This document shows positions 44,515 to 55,409 of a stretch of DNA of 64,000 nt, piece after piece. The DNA lies in contig JAJVDF010000137.1 in the NCBI GenBank assembly GCA_022410635.1, positions 1,533,310 through 1,597,309 on the forward strand, read 5' to 3'. The notes below the pieces were generated by a model that was given only the letters and a program-made list of their open reading frames with translations, was not told the DNA's origin and ran no database searches. Position numbers and translations under genes: made by a program. This stretch comes from Tretioscincus oriximinensis. Lineage: Eukaryota > Chordata > Lepidosauria > Squamata > Gymnophthalmidae. Every line of letters starts with the position of its first letter. Position 1 is the stretch's first letter.

Positions 44515-44815
44515 GTATTTTCTGCCCAACCAAAAGAAGGAAATAAATACCGACTGTTCATTGGAAGGACAAATCCTGAAGCTGCAGCTCAAATACTTTG
44601 GCCACATCGTGAGAAATTAGGATTCACCGAAAAAAGTCCTGGTGCTGGGAAAGACGGAAGCCAAAAATAGAAGAGGACAGCGGAAGACAAGGTGGGTTCA
44701 TAGTGTCATGGAGGAACTAAGTTGAGGCAGGCAATGGAGGGCAGAGGAAGCAGCATTCTGTCATGAAGTGTCAGGCACAATTGAGCAANACCAAAAACTG
44801 AACCTGTTGGATATT
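44515..44815 (+). mobile_element. BovB-like LINE 3' end
   Basis: CTGAAGCTGCAGCTCAAATA, CTTTGGCCACATCGTGAGAA, GTCCTGGTGCTGGGAAAGAC, AGAGGACAGCGGAAGACAAG and GGAGGAACTAAG follow the order of the BovB ORF2 C-terminus and 3' end, a LINE family typical of squamates and ruminants. The copy is old and broken. Confidence 0.75.
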
Positions 44816-45033
44816 GTTGGGCAATTTCTTGACAGCTCTAGTCAATATTACAAATGGCTAACCAAATAATATCTGTGGGACCATAGGCANCTTTTTGCAG
44901 GGTCTCTGGGGATTATGCTAGCTGATGTTATGGGATGTCATGTTTCATGCTAGAGCAGCCCCAAGAGACTGTGCCTGTCAGGGAATTATCTAACTATGTG
45001 NATCTAAACACTGCTGTGATGTCCAATGCAATA

Positions 45034-45256
45034 ATTAAAACTAGGCTGACCAGATGACCCCTTATGGGAGGGGTTGAAAACCAGTTTTGTGGGTGCCTCC
45101 TGGTTCTTTCTGAGGAAATAAAATAAAAAAAATCAAAATTAAAAAATTAAAAAATTTTTTGAAAAGAAATTTATCAGAAAAAACTGGAAGGCACCCCAAA
45201 ACTGGGTTTTCAGCCCCCCCCCCCAAAAGGGATCATCTGGTCAGCCTAATTAAAAC
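45034..45256. mobile_element. hAT-type MITE with perfect 8-bp target duplication
   Basis: The element spans 45042-45248 (207 bp) and is flanked on both sides by ATTAAAAC (45034-45041 and 45249-45256). Its terminal inverted repeats begin TAGGCTGACCAGATGA on the left and end TCATCTGGTCAGCCTA on the right; inverted similarity continues inward through GGTTGAAAACCAGTTTTGTG / CCAAAACTGGGTTTTCAGCC. The centre is A/T-rich. There is no coding capacity. An 8-bp duplication is the hAT superfamily signature. Confidence 0.88.
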
Positions 45257-45527
45257 TCATTCGACAGAAACTTTAAAGTGTCTTCCTACATGTTCCCTAT
45301 GGTTGACTGGTCCTATTGAAAACCCTGCAGATAACTGAACCAAACCAAGATCTGGTCAGAGTCTGCTGAGATTTTTCTAGGTTCTGGAACCATCCCAGAA
45401 GTGAGATTGCAAAAATGCCTCCAGCTCTCAGCTATTCCCACTGAGCTTTTAATTGACCTTCTTTTGCTGTGTATTTTGATACCTTAACTTCTCTTCTTGT
45501 CTGGAAGCATGGAGGTNGTCTTCAATG

Positions 45528-45800
45528 TCTTCAAGAGGAGGAACTTGGTTTTTATAACCATCTTTCTCACCCAAAGGGAAACTGGCTTAACAAGCTATTT
45601 TTTTGCNTGCTTACATTCTTTCTTCCCCATCACATTGATGGTACCATTAATTTACTGGTGATTTCTCACTTTTGAACAGCTAGGTTGTCTGAAGCGGAGG
45701 CTAGTAGCGGGCGCCCACCCCTCTGCACAGCAGTCACATGGACCGTGCAGAACCAGCCTCTCTGTTGGAATCCTGTTCTTAACCTCTGAGCAATTGAGAC
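45528..45800 (-). mobile_element. SINE-A copy
   Basis: GAGGAGGAACTTGGTTTTTA, ACCATCTTTCTCACCCAAAG, GTTGTCTGAAGCGGAGGCTA and AACCTCTGAGCAATTGAGAC run from tail to head, in the GAAGC variant group. Confidence 0.7.
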
Positions 45801-46667
45801 ACATTTGAACGCAGCATTGAATCAGCCAATTGCAAAAGGCGACACAGTAACCAATGGGTGGAAACAGNTCAAAAACAATGAAACAGATCCACGTCTTTTA
45901 TTAAGGCATTTTGGAACTCTTCTGATAACACCCCAGGATTCAGTTTCATGCTGGACACCCAATTTGGACATAGAAGGCTGTTAGTTTTAATGACCCTTTG
46001 AACACCCCGTTTGTTACAAGCCACATTCATATGGAAGCAGTTTGGTGTGTCTGTAAAGATTCTGAGGATTGGCACCATTCGCTGTTGTCCTGTCACAAAG
46101 AGCGTTTCCATGGGCGAGAAGCGGCTTTCCCAGAGCACCAACTGCCACTGCAGAGTGAAGCAACTGGAGCTTCAACCCACCGCCTTGCTATGTTCAGTTT
46201 GTGCGCAAATGATTTATTTGGAACTGTGTTGACAAGCAGGGAGCCAAGGCATGTCAGAAGAGAGCACAAAAACCAATGAAGCGCTGTCAGGCTGTTTTTT
46301 CTTTTACAAGAGGCCCGCATATTGAAACGAGGGTTGACAAAACATGTGCTGTGACATGGACTTAGCATAAAGGAGGTTTTTAAAAAATCTTGTCAGCTAT
46401 GAAGGCAGATTTCCCCCAAAACGTCTGGAGATATTTGTACACGAGGGCCCAGTGGAAGACGCAAATGTAGAATTATGGGACTTCATTTCTGGGCGTTGGA
46501 AGGGAGGGGACCATTCCAGGGGTGTTGAAGTCCTTTAGATAATTTTACAGTATGAATTTGAAAGAGTTTTTCCCAAAATAAAAAGGGGGGAAGAGGGGAT
46601 GGAAGACAAAAACTATCAACATTAATTTATACTATTAACCAGTATTGCCTTAAATTTATTTTATTTA

Positions 46668-46911
46668 ATCTGGTGTAGTGGCTAGAGTGTTGGGCTCTTA
46701 TTGGGTAGTCTCCCAGTTCAATTCCACAATCCTCCAGGAAGCCAGCTGGGTGATCTTTGGCCAATCACAGTTCTTTTAAACTCTCTCAGCCCTGCCTACT
46801 TCACAGGGTGTTTGTTTTGGAGAAAGCAACAAAAGCGATGTGGACCACCCTTTGATTGGCTGCCCTGAGACCTTCAGGTATAGGGCAGGATATAAGAATA
46901 AATAAATAAAA
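46668..46911 (+). mobile_element. SINE-B copy, best preserved
   Basis: Head TGGTGTAGTGGCTAGAGTGT (A box), CCCAGTTCAATTCCACAATC (B box), GCCAGCTGGGTGATCTTTGG, CTCTCAGCCCTGCCTACTTC and GGCTGCCCTGAGACCTTCAG are followed by an AATAAATAAA tail. This is the widespread tRNA-derived SINE of squamates, as far as I recall it. Confidence 0.88.
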
Positions 46912-46989
46912 TATACTGCTCAAAACAATTAAGGGCTTACTATTACACTGTTATGCTAAAGAGTTCTCTTCATTGTTTTGAGCAGTATA
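46912..46989. mobile_element. 78-bp mariner/Tc1-type MITE
   Basis: Perfect 18-bp terminal inverted repeats TATACTGCTCAAAACAAT (46912-46929) and its complement (46972-46989) surround a 42-bp centre. The TA ends fit TA target duplication. The terminal motif TATACTGCTCAAAA is known from vertebrate mariner/Tc1 elements. It is inserted into the tail of the SINE-B copy. Confidence 0.82.
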
Positions 46990-47014
46990 TATTGCTTTAA
47001 AGTATAACCCCAAG

Positions 47015-47075
47015 CAGGGCTTTTTTTGTGACGGAACGTGCCGGTATGCAGGTCGGCGAGGGTCACGTGTGCTTG
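47015..47075 (+). mobile_element. hAT-like terminal fragment
   Basis: GCAGGGCTTTTTTTGTGACG and GAACGTGCCGGTATGCAG resemble the CAGGGCTTTTTTT..GAACG end of reptile hAT elements. No right end was found. Confidence 0.5.
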
Positions 47076-47464
47076 CATAATTGACTCCAATGCTTAGCAT
47101 CAGTGAAAAAGTGAGCATGAGTGCTGCTTAGGCTTTGTGGAGCGATGGGCAGGCCTGAGGTCAACAGAGTTTAGCCTGTTCTTGGGCTGTGCAGGCTGGC
47201 ATTGGTCAGGTAACATCCTTATCAGTGTAGCTGTTATTACCAAGTTTCTTCAGCTACTCCTTGAAGTCTCCCGTACTCCTTGCATTCCATACTTGTTAGG
47301 TATCTATGAATGATCTGGTTTATGAGCTAAAGCATTAGCATATATCCGCATGCGCTTGAGTAAGAGGGGTTTCTTGGTTAAGGGAGATGATAAAAACTGG
47401 AGGAGAAATAAAGCAACAAGCTCTTCTTCCTCCTCCCTCCGTGTGTTTTACTTCCACCGCTCCA

Positions 47465-47555
47465 CACTTGTTGCCCTTTTTTGTACCTTCTCCAGTTCCA
47501 CAATATCTTTTATGATACCAGAATTGGATATTTAGAAAGAGGCAAATGAAAGGAG
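47465..47555 (-). mobile_element. CR1-A coding fragment
   Basis: CTTGTTGCCCTTTTTTGTAC, CTTCTCCAGTTCCACAATAT and ACCAGAATTGGAT match the reversed ORF2 segment seen at 9305-9375. Confidence 0.7.
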
Positions 47556-48427
47556 ATGTCCAACACTACCCCAAAAGATGCCCAATGCTTCCACATCTCC
47601 ACTTCAAGTGGCCTAAGGTGTCCCACAGTGAATCTATCACTGATTTCTGGATGCTTGTTACTCATGGAAGTGCATGGCTTCACAGACATCACAGCTGACC
47701 ACAGAAACAGTCCCACAGAAATTAATGGACCGTGACACTTCCTACACATCAACTTGCGGAGACCTGGCCACTGTTATTGCCAATTCTGTCTTTGTTTTAC
47801 CAAGAAAGGAAGAACAAAACTCTTCAGGTTTTGTGGTAAATTTAGTTCCATCATTTCCATTTCTCCAAATATCCCTTAAGCTACAATATCCCCTTTGAAT
47901 ACTTGTTTATTCTTTGCTATCGATTTGGGATGCAGTCCACACACTTGTCAGTTGTCGCTCTCACAGAATGAAGCACCAACCTTCCCAAAGTTGTGAGCCC
48001 ACATGCGTCTTTCGATTTGTAGCAAAATGGGAATGAAACCTCATATGTTTCACTACAAATCCCAGGTGGCCTTGGGAGTGGATGCTACAAAGAAACTCTG
48101 TTTCTCTCTTGTCCTTGGCTATTATTGTCTTTTCCCCCAACTTCTCTCTCTTGCACCTTTTCACTCTGCGTCATTTCAAAACAACGGGAAAAGACCCTTC
48201 TGCTGCCTCTAAGGAGGCTACTGGTGGTTTCCTAGCTTTTTCAGCTGGAAGGGAGACATAGGAGATTTTGGGGGGTGTTTTTTTTTAATGCCCTAAAAGT
48301 AAGAGGGACGAACATACAGAATCTTGCTCCATCATTAAATCGGAAGGGAAGTACTTGGATGATAATGAATGCCTGGATGCAGCCTTCGATGGCATTAAGG
48401 GAAGGCAAAGGCTGTGAACTCCCTTAC

Positions 48428-48614
48428 CTTGTACCAAATTACATCGGGTTCTTGGTCTCCTGTTTTATAATCCTCAGTATCTGGGCAGGAGATTATCTTT
48501 GTTCTGGTGATTTCTGATTTTTCTAAATAGCGAATTGTGCTGTTGTAGCAAAGTCCCGACTCGTTTTCTGCAACCGTCAAGGACATGGAGACCTTCATGC
48601 AGTACGTCGAGTTT
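48428..48614 (-). CDS. IL1RAPL2: IL1RAPL2 probable exon 4: end of Ig1 and start of Ig2
   Basis: This 187-bp exon has acceptor AG at 48616-48615 after a TC-rich tract and donor GTAAGG from 48427. The first base completes an Arg codon begun in exon 3; 62 codons follow, [14 protein letters not shown] through EPDVIWYK, ending in phase 0. It supplies the last strand of Ig1 (Cys in TYCMKV) and the first half of Ig2 (Cys in GLCYNS and ISCPD, Trp in VIWYK). Sequons are seen at NST, NES and YNST; the last reads NSR in the human protein as I recall it. The frame is intact. The neighbouring introns show no repeat within about 100 bp of either splice site. Confidence 0.96.
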
Positions 48615-49954
48615 CTGTGGAGAGACAACAAGGAGAAGCGAAAAGCTTTATTGTGACGGCAATATGGAACGATATTAAGTCTCTAAACAATAAGGCAGGT
48701 TACAGAGATCGCAGTTATATTCAAACTTTACAAGAAACCGAAGACTTCTGTACATAACTAATCAAATGCTTTGATGCAAATAGAACCAGTTTGCGCTCAA
48801 CATTCCTTTGCCCTTTGAAAGGGTTTTATGAAAGCAAAGAGGAACAGGGAAACCCTCTTTTCTTAGCTTCCTTGCAATTCATGGATTCGTGACATTTCTT
48901 TTGATCTAACATTTGTAAAACAGCAAGAGGTTGTCGCATAGCTTTCTAGTAAGGAGGCCACATAAAAACAAGGAATAGGGCTTTGCAACTCCTCTCTTCC
49001 ATATCCACTAAAGTTGCAAAATTTTCTCCTGGTTTTTATGTGGTAACTGTACTTTATAGCATCCAGGATGTTCTACTGAGAGTAAGATCTGTTTCCTGAG
49101 AATCACCACAAAGAAGTTCCTGTTACCTATATGCATTTCCCATTTCACACACAGCAAGAAATTCCCCAGCAAAGAACTGGCTAGGAATGCCCATAAACAG
49201 CCCTTTCCCTTGAGACACGCTCTGTAACTGATCACACTTTTACTTCTTTGGCTATATATCTCCAGGACAGATACTGAACTTTGCAGAAGGAAAGAGAGAA
49301 GGGACATAGCTATGAATTTCTTTTCCACCTTCCTGTGTGGTGCAATTAATTATTTGTAAAATCAGCACACTCAGAGCAATTGTTAACAATTAACTTACCT
49401 GAATGATTATGAGTTTTCCTGATTACAAGAAGAAAGGTCAAATGTATGGAAGTCTGGGTGATAACAAGGTTCAGGGAAAGTGACGGAGTAGAGTTTTGCA
49501 AGCACCTTCCTTGCATTATTTAATTTGCATTTCCAATATTGCCCATGGCAGATTCTATTTAAAGGGCTCTGCTGACTGGCACAAGGGCCTGAAAAAACGC
49601 AGCTCCTCGTTAGGGACAATTACAGGTGGGCAGGGTTGAGAAGACAGGCAGCCTGATTAGCAAAACATTCAGTGTTTTGCCAGAAGGGAGGTGAGACATT
49701 AGAAAGGAATTAGTAGGGCACTGCATACTTTTGAAGACGCTTCAGAAACAGCAAATGGACAAGTCCTCATCAAACTAAAGAATCTGGAGGTTTTCCATGG
49801 ACAAGTCAGTTCTGCTCCATTGACTGTGGGCTTTAAGGGCCTTTCTGAACTTTCCCCCTCTAATGGTCTTTGCTGGGCAATGCCTACTGGATGCTGAAAA
49901 GAACCATCATGGCCCAGTAGCATCCATAAGATCTGCAAGGGAAGCCCTTGATTT

Positions 49955-50375
49955 GAAATCTTGCTGCTGTCTTCAGGGAGGAGCCACAGGGGGGATTCTT
50001 GAAATGCCATTTGCAGGGAATCAGGAGCAGGTGAAGGTTTTGCTTCCTCCTTCTGTTTGAGACTTACCTAATGCAATTGGTGGGTTTCTGGGTGAGACAG
50101 AAAGCTCCCACAGATGAACTGTGACCCCATTCAGCAGAGCTCCCCTTAGCCAGTGTGTTCATCCGCATGCCAGAATAGACTGTGGTAGACCAGCCATAGT
50201 CTACACTAGCATGCAGATGTCAAATCCCTATTCCAAGAGTTGACAGCAGGCAAAGGGTTCACCTCCTCCTCCTGCTCATGATGCCCAGGGGCAATTGGGG
50301 CTCTGGGTGAGATAGAAGGCTGGACTAAGTGGGCTGTGGCCTCATTCAACGGGGCTCCTCTTGTGACTCGCCATT
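49955..50375 (+). mobile_element. Composite CR1-A / FB-1 / CR1-A repeat
   Basis: CR1-A text (AATGCCATTTGCAGGGAATC, GGAGCAGGTGAAGGTTTTGC) runs on to CAGAGCTCCCCTTAGCC. FB-1 follows at 50160-50240 (CATCCGCATGCCAGAATAGA and CATAGTCTACACTAGCATGC). CCTATTCCAAGAGTTGACAG starts a second CR1 segment that includes GGCTGGACTAAGTGGGCTGT and ends with GGGGCTCCTCTTGTGACTC. Confidence 0.72.
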
Positions 50376-51289
50376 ACATGCTTTTGAAGATTGTGGTGCC
50401 TGCCATAGTTATTATCTTTATTTGTATTTATATATTGACCACATCACTACCAAATTAAAATAAATAAAAGTAGATATAAAATTATTTAAAATCATTAAAA
50501 TCATCTGCTATTGGCCAACAATGGGTTTCAAGACTGAAGAGCAGCATGGATCTTCCTGGTTTTCCAGATAATTGTGGCTACTCGAAAGGTGTCTCATTTG
50601 AGAACTTGTGAGCTTTGTTCAATATCTGATGGCTGATTAGAACAGGTGTAAAGTGTAATGGACAATCGTGGACAAAACAAAACATTTCCTCTAAAGTCTG
50701 ACAGAGACAGATTTTGGACTAAAATGTCCTCGTACATTCCAGAGTCACCATCGTATGAAGTTGGTATAAAAGCATTCCGAAGGTATAGACGCATGGAGAA
50801 GAGGTTGCCAGTCCCAATTTTGACTTTGAACATACTAGAAGACGGATATAATGAGCTTAGCAAGATTAAATGGAAACGAGACAGATAGAGAGAAATGCGG
50901 CAAGGAAGTAGAGCAAGAAGTAGAATAAGGAGATGAAGGAGAACATAGTGTAACTTAATTTACCGAATTTAATTTTGTGTGTGTGGCATTATTGGATATC
51001 ACGTTATTTTTCTCTTTTTTGAATAGGAAGAATCGAAGCGTATGGAAAACTGCACTCAAGATTTGCGCAAACTGAAATCCAAGACTGTATGAGATGCAAT
51101 TGAGAATGTAGAATTGTGAGATTAGAATCAANCTATTATAAAAAAGATGAAGTTAAAGACAGGATGGCCTTTGCATTTGTGCTTGCAGCTAAATCCTTCT
51201 GCCCTTCTGTACCTGAAGCATGTGGCATGCATTTTCCCCTAACTTTAATACCCACAGAACCTAGCGCCTGCAATGACAGGCCTCTCTGA

Positions 51290-51375
51290 CCAGTCTTCAC
51301 TGCCAGCCGTAGTTTATACTGGCACGTCCCTATTCCGAGATGGAACCCAGAACAAGGCTCAGTGTGGAAAAGGCC
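51290..51375. mobile_element. FB-1 right-half fragment
   Basis: CCGTAGTTTATACTGGCACG, GAGATGGAACCCAGAACAAG and GCTCAGTGTGGAAAAGGCC match the right arm. Confidence 0.6.
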
Positions 51376-51654
51376 CTGGACACATCCCACTGGGGTAAAT
51401 GGGAAAGCCCTNGGCACATCGGACCTCTTGAATCCCAAGGGGACACTCAGGTACCCTTGAGTTTTGGAATGATCGTGAGGCCTGGCCATACTACGTTTCC
51501 CTGGATTAATTTAATTACCAACCTACAAAAGATCGATTTCTCCCTCCTATCTCAATTTACTTTTGAAGCAGGAACAGACGGGTTTTCTTGAAGGTGTTTG
51601 CTGAATGGCTATGGTCAGCTTTGCTGAATTAACCTTTTCCTTGACTTTGCCTAA

Positions 51655-51785
51655 ACAAAAGTCTCGCAAGGGGGCTTGGAGCGCTTGGAGACTGGCAGGA
51701 AGAAGGAAGGTGGCAGGAGCTTTTGTAGACACGTCGACTTCTTCAGATGCTAGAAGCAGCAACAACTCCTCTCTCAAACAATTAA
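51655..51785. mobile_element. FB-2 fragment with mariner-like scrap
   Basis: GTCTCGCAAGGGGGCTTGGA, GAAGGAAGGTGGCAGGAGCT and TTTTGTAGACACGTCGACTT with CTTCAGATGC belong to FB-2. At 51775-51795 CTCAAACAATTAAGGGAACA resembles a mariner end. Confidence 0.55.
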
Positions 51786-52769
51786 GGGAACACTTTAACA
51801 TAGCATGAGAGCAACTGCTTTGTACTTGTTCCTATTCTATTCTCTCTGCATTTACTGCGCGTCGCTTGGAGAGTCAAGGAAAGGCACGGGTTGTCGCAGT
51901 CACAGGGCCATGGAGGACCTGAAAGAGGCCTTCCTTTCAATGGCTGACGGCGGCACTTGTGTGGGAGTCTGAAGTGGAAGCAGGAGGCAGCCGTGCCTAG
52001 AGTTCTTTCGTCACGTGCAGCAATGTGAAGGTTTTCTGAAATGACCTTGACAAGAACAGAGATGATATTCAGGAGGCTGCTTGACAGGAGGAAACATCCA
52101 TTTATGACCCACACCTCAAACTGTGGAGACCCGGACATAATATAAAGCACCGGATTCTGCCTGAAATAAAAAGGCTTCAAACCATCAAGTGTGTGTGTGT
52201 GGGGGAATAAACCAGGTTATGAAATCTGATTGTTTCCGATTTGGCCTCTGGAAGCAACCTGTGGCTTCAGTGAGTGGATGGCCAAAGCGCCAAATTCCCA
52301 TTGTGTCAAATGCCAAAGGCTGACATCCATCTGCTTGAAAATGGGGTTTCTCCAGCTCAAGAGGTGCATCTGTATATCTAAAAGGTTAGACTGGTGTCTG
52401 CCAGGATCAAACACACAATAAAAATGGTTTATCTTTCTCAAAAGGTTACAATTAGAACTTGACAGCGGCATTTATTTCCTTGCCAAGGGGGGATAGAACC
52501 TGTTTCATGAAGGCCGTGATTAATCATAAAACAGAAGACTATAAAAACCCAAAACACTTTCATAGATCGAAAGAGGTTTTAACCCTTGCTGAAGGCACAG
52601 AGGAAACATGGTACCACAACCGGGAAGATACCAATGCTCTTGAGTTCAGAGTTCCTCATATAAAACTCCCCTCAAGTCAAGTTGGTTTAGCCTCCTTTTT
52701 CTGTTTGAGGTGCCCAGAAGCAATTGGTGGGCTACTCTGTGAAACAGAATNCTGGACTAGATGAGCCAT

Positions 52770-53315
52770 TCTTGAAAACGATGGGTAGAAGAGTTAGGTC
52801 AGAAAGTGTTTTTTCACCCAGAGGGTCATTGATCTGTGGAATTTACTTTCAGAAGAGATGGTGGTAGACAGCAGCCTGGATAGCTTTCAGGCAGGATTAG
52901 GCAAGTTCACAGAAGTTATTAGGATGGATCTCTTGATCCTGCCTCCAAGATGGAGCAACAAGCAGTATTCCTGAGGTACCACTTGCAGGGAGTTGAGAAC
53001 AGGTGAGGGTTTTGTCTTCTTCTGCTTGAGATGCCCAGGGGCAATGGATGGGCCAGTTGCACAGACCTCATTTGGGTCATGCACATGCCTGTGTAGATTA
53101 TGACAGGCCCCATTCATGGGTTGCCATAATCTACACTAGCATGCGGGTGGCAGATCCCTATTCTAAGAGTTGAGAACAGGTGAGGGTTTTGCTTTCTTCT
53201 GCTTGAGATGCCCACGGTCAATCGGTGGGCCACTGGGTGAGTCAGAAGGCTGGACTAGATGGGCTTTGGCCCCATCCATTAGGGTTCTTCTTAGGTTCTT
53301 ATGTGATGATGAATT
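52770..53315 (+). mobile_element. Composite CR1-A / FB-1 / CR1-A repeat, best example
   Basis: CR1-A coding end (TTTTTTCACCCAGAGGGTCA) and 3' region lead to AGTTGAGAACAGGTGAGGGT at 52991, running 65 bp to GGGCCA. FB-1 core lies at 53080-53160 (GCACATGCCTGTGTAGATTA, CATAATCTACACTAGCATGC). The same CR1 segment restarts at 53168 at about 90% identity and continues to the normal CR1 end GGTTCTTCTTAGGTTCTTAT. The spacing is 177 bp, close to the 185 bp at 12.6 kb. Confidence 0.82.
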
Positions 53316-53944
53316 AGATAAGCATATCAAACTATGCGTACCTCTGTTTCCAACCATCAATGTAATCCAGTGCTCCAATACACCCCCCTCAAGTACCAAG
53401 AGAACTATTTTCATTCCTGTAATTTATTTGCAACCCCCCTGAGTTCCTTGCGGTGGCTGCTGCTAATGTCATTCATGTTGTCATCGGATTCTTATTGGCG
53501 CCCATTGTTAGAATGCAAGTCCATTCCGGAAGGCGGCTGGACAAGCAAATTCCTCGTGCCACCGCTCGAGTGCACTCCATCAAATGTGAAGGAAATTTCC
53601 CGCTGACCAATCAGGTTAAATGTAATCAGAGAAATGTCACTGTGGGCAAATACACAAGTTTAGTATGAATGTTGGTTTTGACATCCCCCAGAGACATCAC
53701 CATGGTTCACTTCTCAGCAATAGAGTTCTTACCAAGGGGAGGAAGTAAAGCCAAAAAGAACAAACGGAGAAGGAAACCTCACATTTAAGTACTACGGTTT
53801 CTACATTTTCAGCACATTAAGACCCAGGTGACAGGGAAGGCACCAGTGTGTGCCAGTTGCAAGAGTAGGTTGTCACCATCAGAAGTTAAAAGGGGCCTGC
53901 ATTCTGGCACCCAAAGCATCACATGCATTTTTCAGCCCCATAGC

Positions 53945-53995
53945 AGGAAGACGAAGAAGAACTGGGTTTTCACCTGAAGGGTGTTCTTTCTGTCC
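53945..53995 (-). mobile_element. SINE-A tail fragment
   Basis: GACGAAGAAGAACTGGGTTT and TCACCTGAAGG match the reversed SINE-A 3' end with an internal deletion. Confidence 0.45.
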
Positions 53996-54987
53996 CAGTT
54001 CTCCCATTTGGAGTCCCTTTATGCTCTAGTTTCTTCTGGTTTTGTATCCTGTGTTATGACTTGTTTACTTAGTGTTTGTGTTTAGAGTCAGGGCATCCCT
54101 TCCATCCATATGCTCCACATGCATCCAATTGAACATAATTCAAATTAGGAGGCTCCTGATCTATAATATTGGTTGATCTAATTAAAAATGTCTATGGGAA
54201 ACCGTTACTAGTGTTTAAGGGTTGACTTAGGGTTGAATTAGGATTAGGTTCTCTTGAACTCCCCTTGGTTCACTTCAAACCGAGCTTTCAAACAGCCGTG
54301 TATCTTCATTTATATGTCCAACATGCAAAGCTGTTCTCTGTGAGGGCTTCCACCTGCTTTCCCAGTTGGCAGCCGATATAGCTCCTCCCTTTCACTTGCA
54401 CGCCTAGACCAAGCAAAAGGTTGACGACCCTCTTGGCAGCGGTGCCAGGAAGCAGCCCTGCACTACAACCGCCACTGTTGCAAATGGAGTCCAGGTGCGA
54501 GAATCACAACGTCAGGCAATGGTTGTTTTTCCCTGAGAAGGCATCCAATGGCAGTGAACTGTGGTGCTATAACGAACGGCAAGGAGCCCTTTCTGTCCCT
54601 CTGGGGCTGAGGTTAGCAGCTAAGCTTTGCTCTTAGCTGAAAAGGTGGATTTCTCTTCTACGAGCAAATTCTGCACCTGTGCTTTTGCCCGCTAAGCAGA
54701 TCTGTGCTCTCGTCCAGGGCTCTGGGTGGCTGTGAGGGCCTGGCCATCAGCCGCTGAGAAGTCTTTGCCAAGCATTTTGAAAAGATTCTCTTGCTGATCC
54801 AAAAGGAAAAAGGTGACCAACATATTTTAGCCCACCTTGCAAGCAGAAGTTTAATCTGCAAACATTTTACACAGTTTGGAAATGAGACTTTAAAGAAGCC
54901 AGGTTGCACATTCAGCCTTCAGGTTTGATTAAATATGTTCTTTGCACTTGGTCATACCTGAGATTCTAAATCATCTTCAGTCCTGAA

Positions 54988-55140
54988 GATCATAAGAGGA
55001 GGTCTGCTGAACCACACAGTAGCCCATCTAGTCCAACCTTCTGTCTCACCCAGTGGCCCACCAATTGCAGTCTGAGGCAGAGGAAGGCAAAACCCTCACC
55101 GGTTCTCCACTGCCTGCAAATGGTACTTCAGGAGTCCTCA
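54988..55140 (-). mobile_element. CR1-A 3' fragment
   Basis: GATCATAAGAGGAGGTCTGC, CCCATCTAGTCCAACCTTCT and AGAGGAAGGCAAAACCCTCA end in GGTACTTCAGGAGTCCTC. Confidence 0.85.
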
Positions 55141-55199
55141 CAATAAATATCCAAATTGAAATAGCAATAACAGGTACAGATAACAAACTTCCAGTTAGT

Positions 55200-55268
55200 C
55201 CACAACAATATCATAAAGACCTTTGGGTATAGGGCGAGATATAAGTATAAATAAATAATAAATAAAAG
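55200..55268 (+). mobile_element. SINE-B-type tail fragment
   Basis: AAGACCTTTGGGTATAGGGC and GAGATATAAGTATAAATAAA form the 3' end of a SINE-B-type element. Confidence 0.6.
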
Positions 55269-55409
55269 TATATGTGCCACCAATCAAAAAGTCTTTGTGT
55301 ATGTAAAGTCTTTCTTTATGTAAAGAACAAATGTTAACTGGTGTGCTATTTATTGATATTACGTAGCCTTGAAGACCCAGAGGGTTGAAACCCATCTGGG
55401 GGAGAAGGA

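Larger units (their letters stand above)
41859..48427 (-). other. IL1RAPL2 intron 4 (6.6 kb)
   Basis: This phase 0 intron between exons 4 and 5 is the shortest complete one here. It carries FB-1, SINE-A, SINE-B, FB-2, CR1-A, BovB-like, hAT-type and mariner-type elements. Nothing is recognised in 42040-42240, 42700-43190, 43815-44495, 44820-45030, 45260-45525, 45805-46660, 47080-47460 or 47560-48425. Confidence 0.85.

Noticed and set aside
47340..47460. LTR-like segment with GAAATAAAGC and CTTCTTCC-rich end
   Set aside because: Only one copy and no retroviral frame nearby; the following text is a CR1 fragment.
50594..50888. Overlapping frames of 89 and 76 codons on both strands
   Set aside because: No recognisable motif, no splice context and no repeat of the product elsewhere; length fits chance in A/T-rich sequence.
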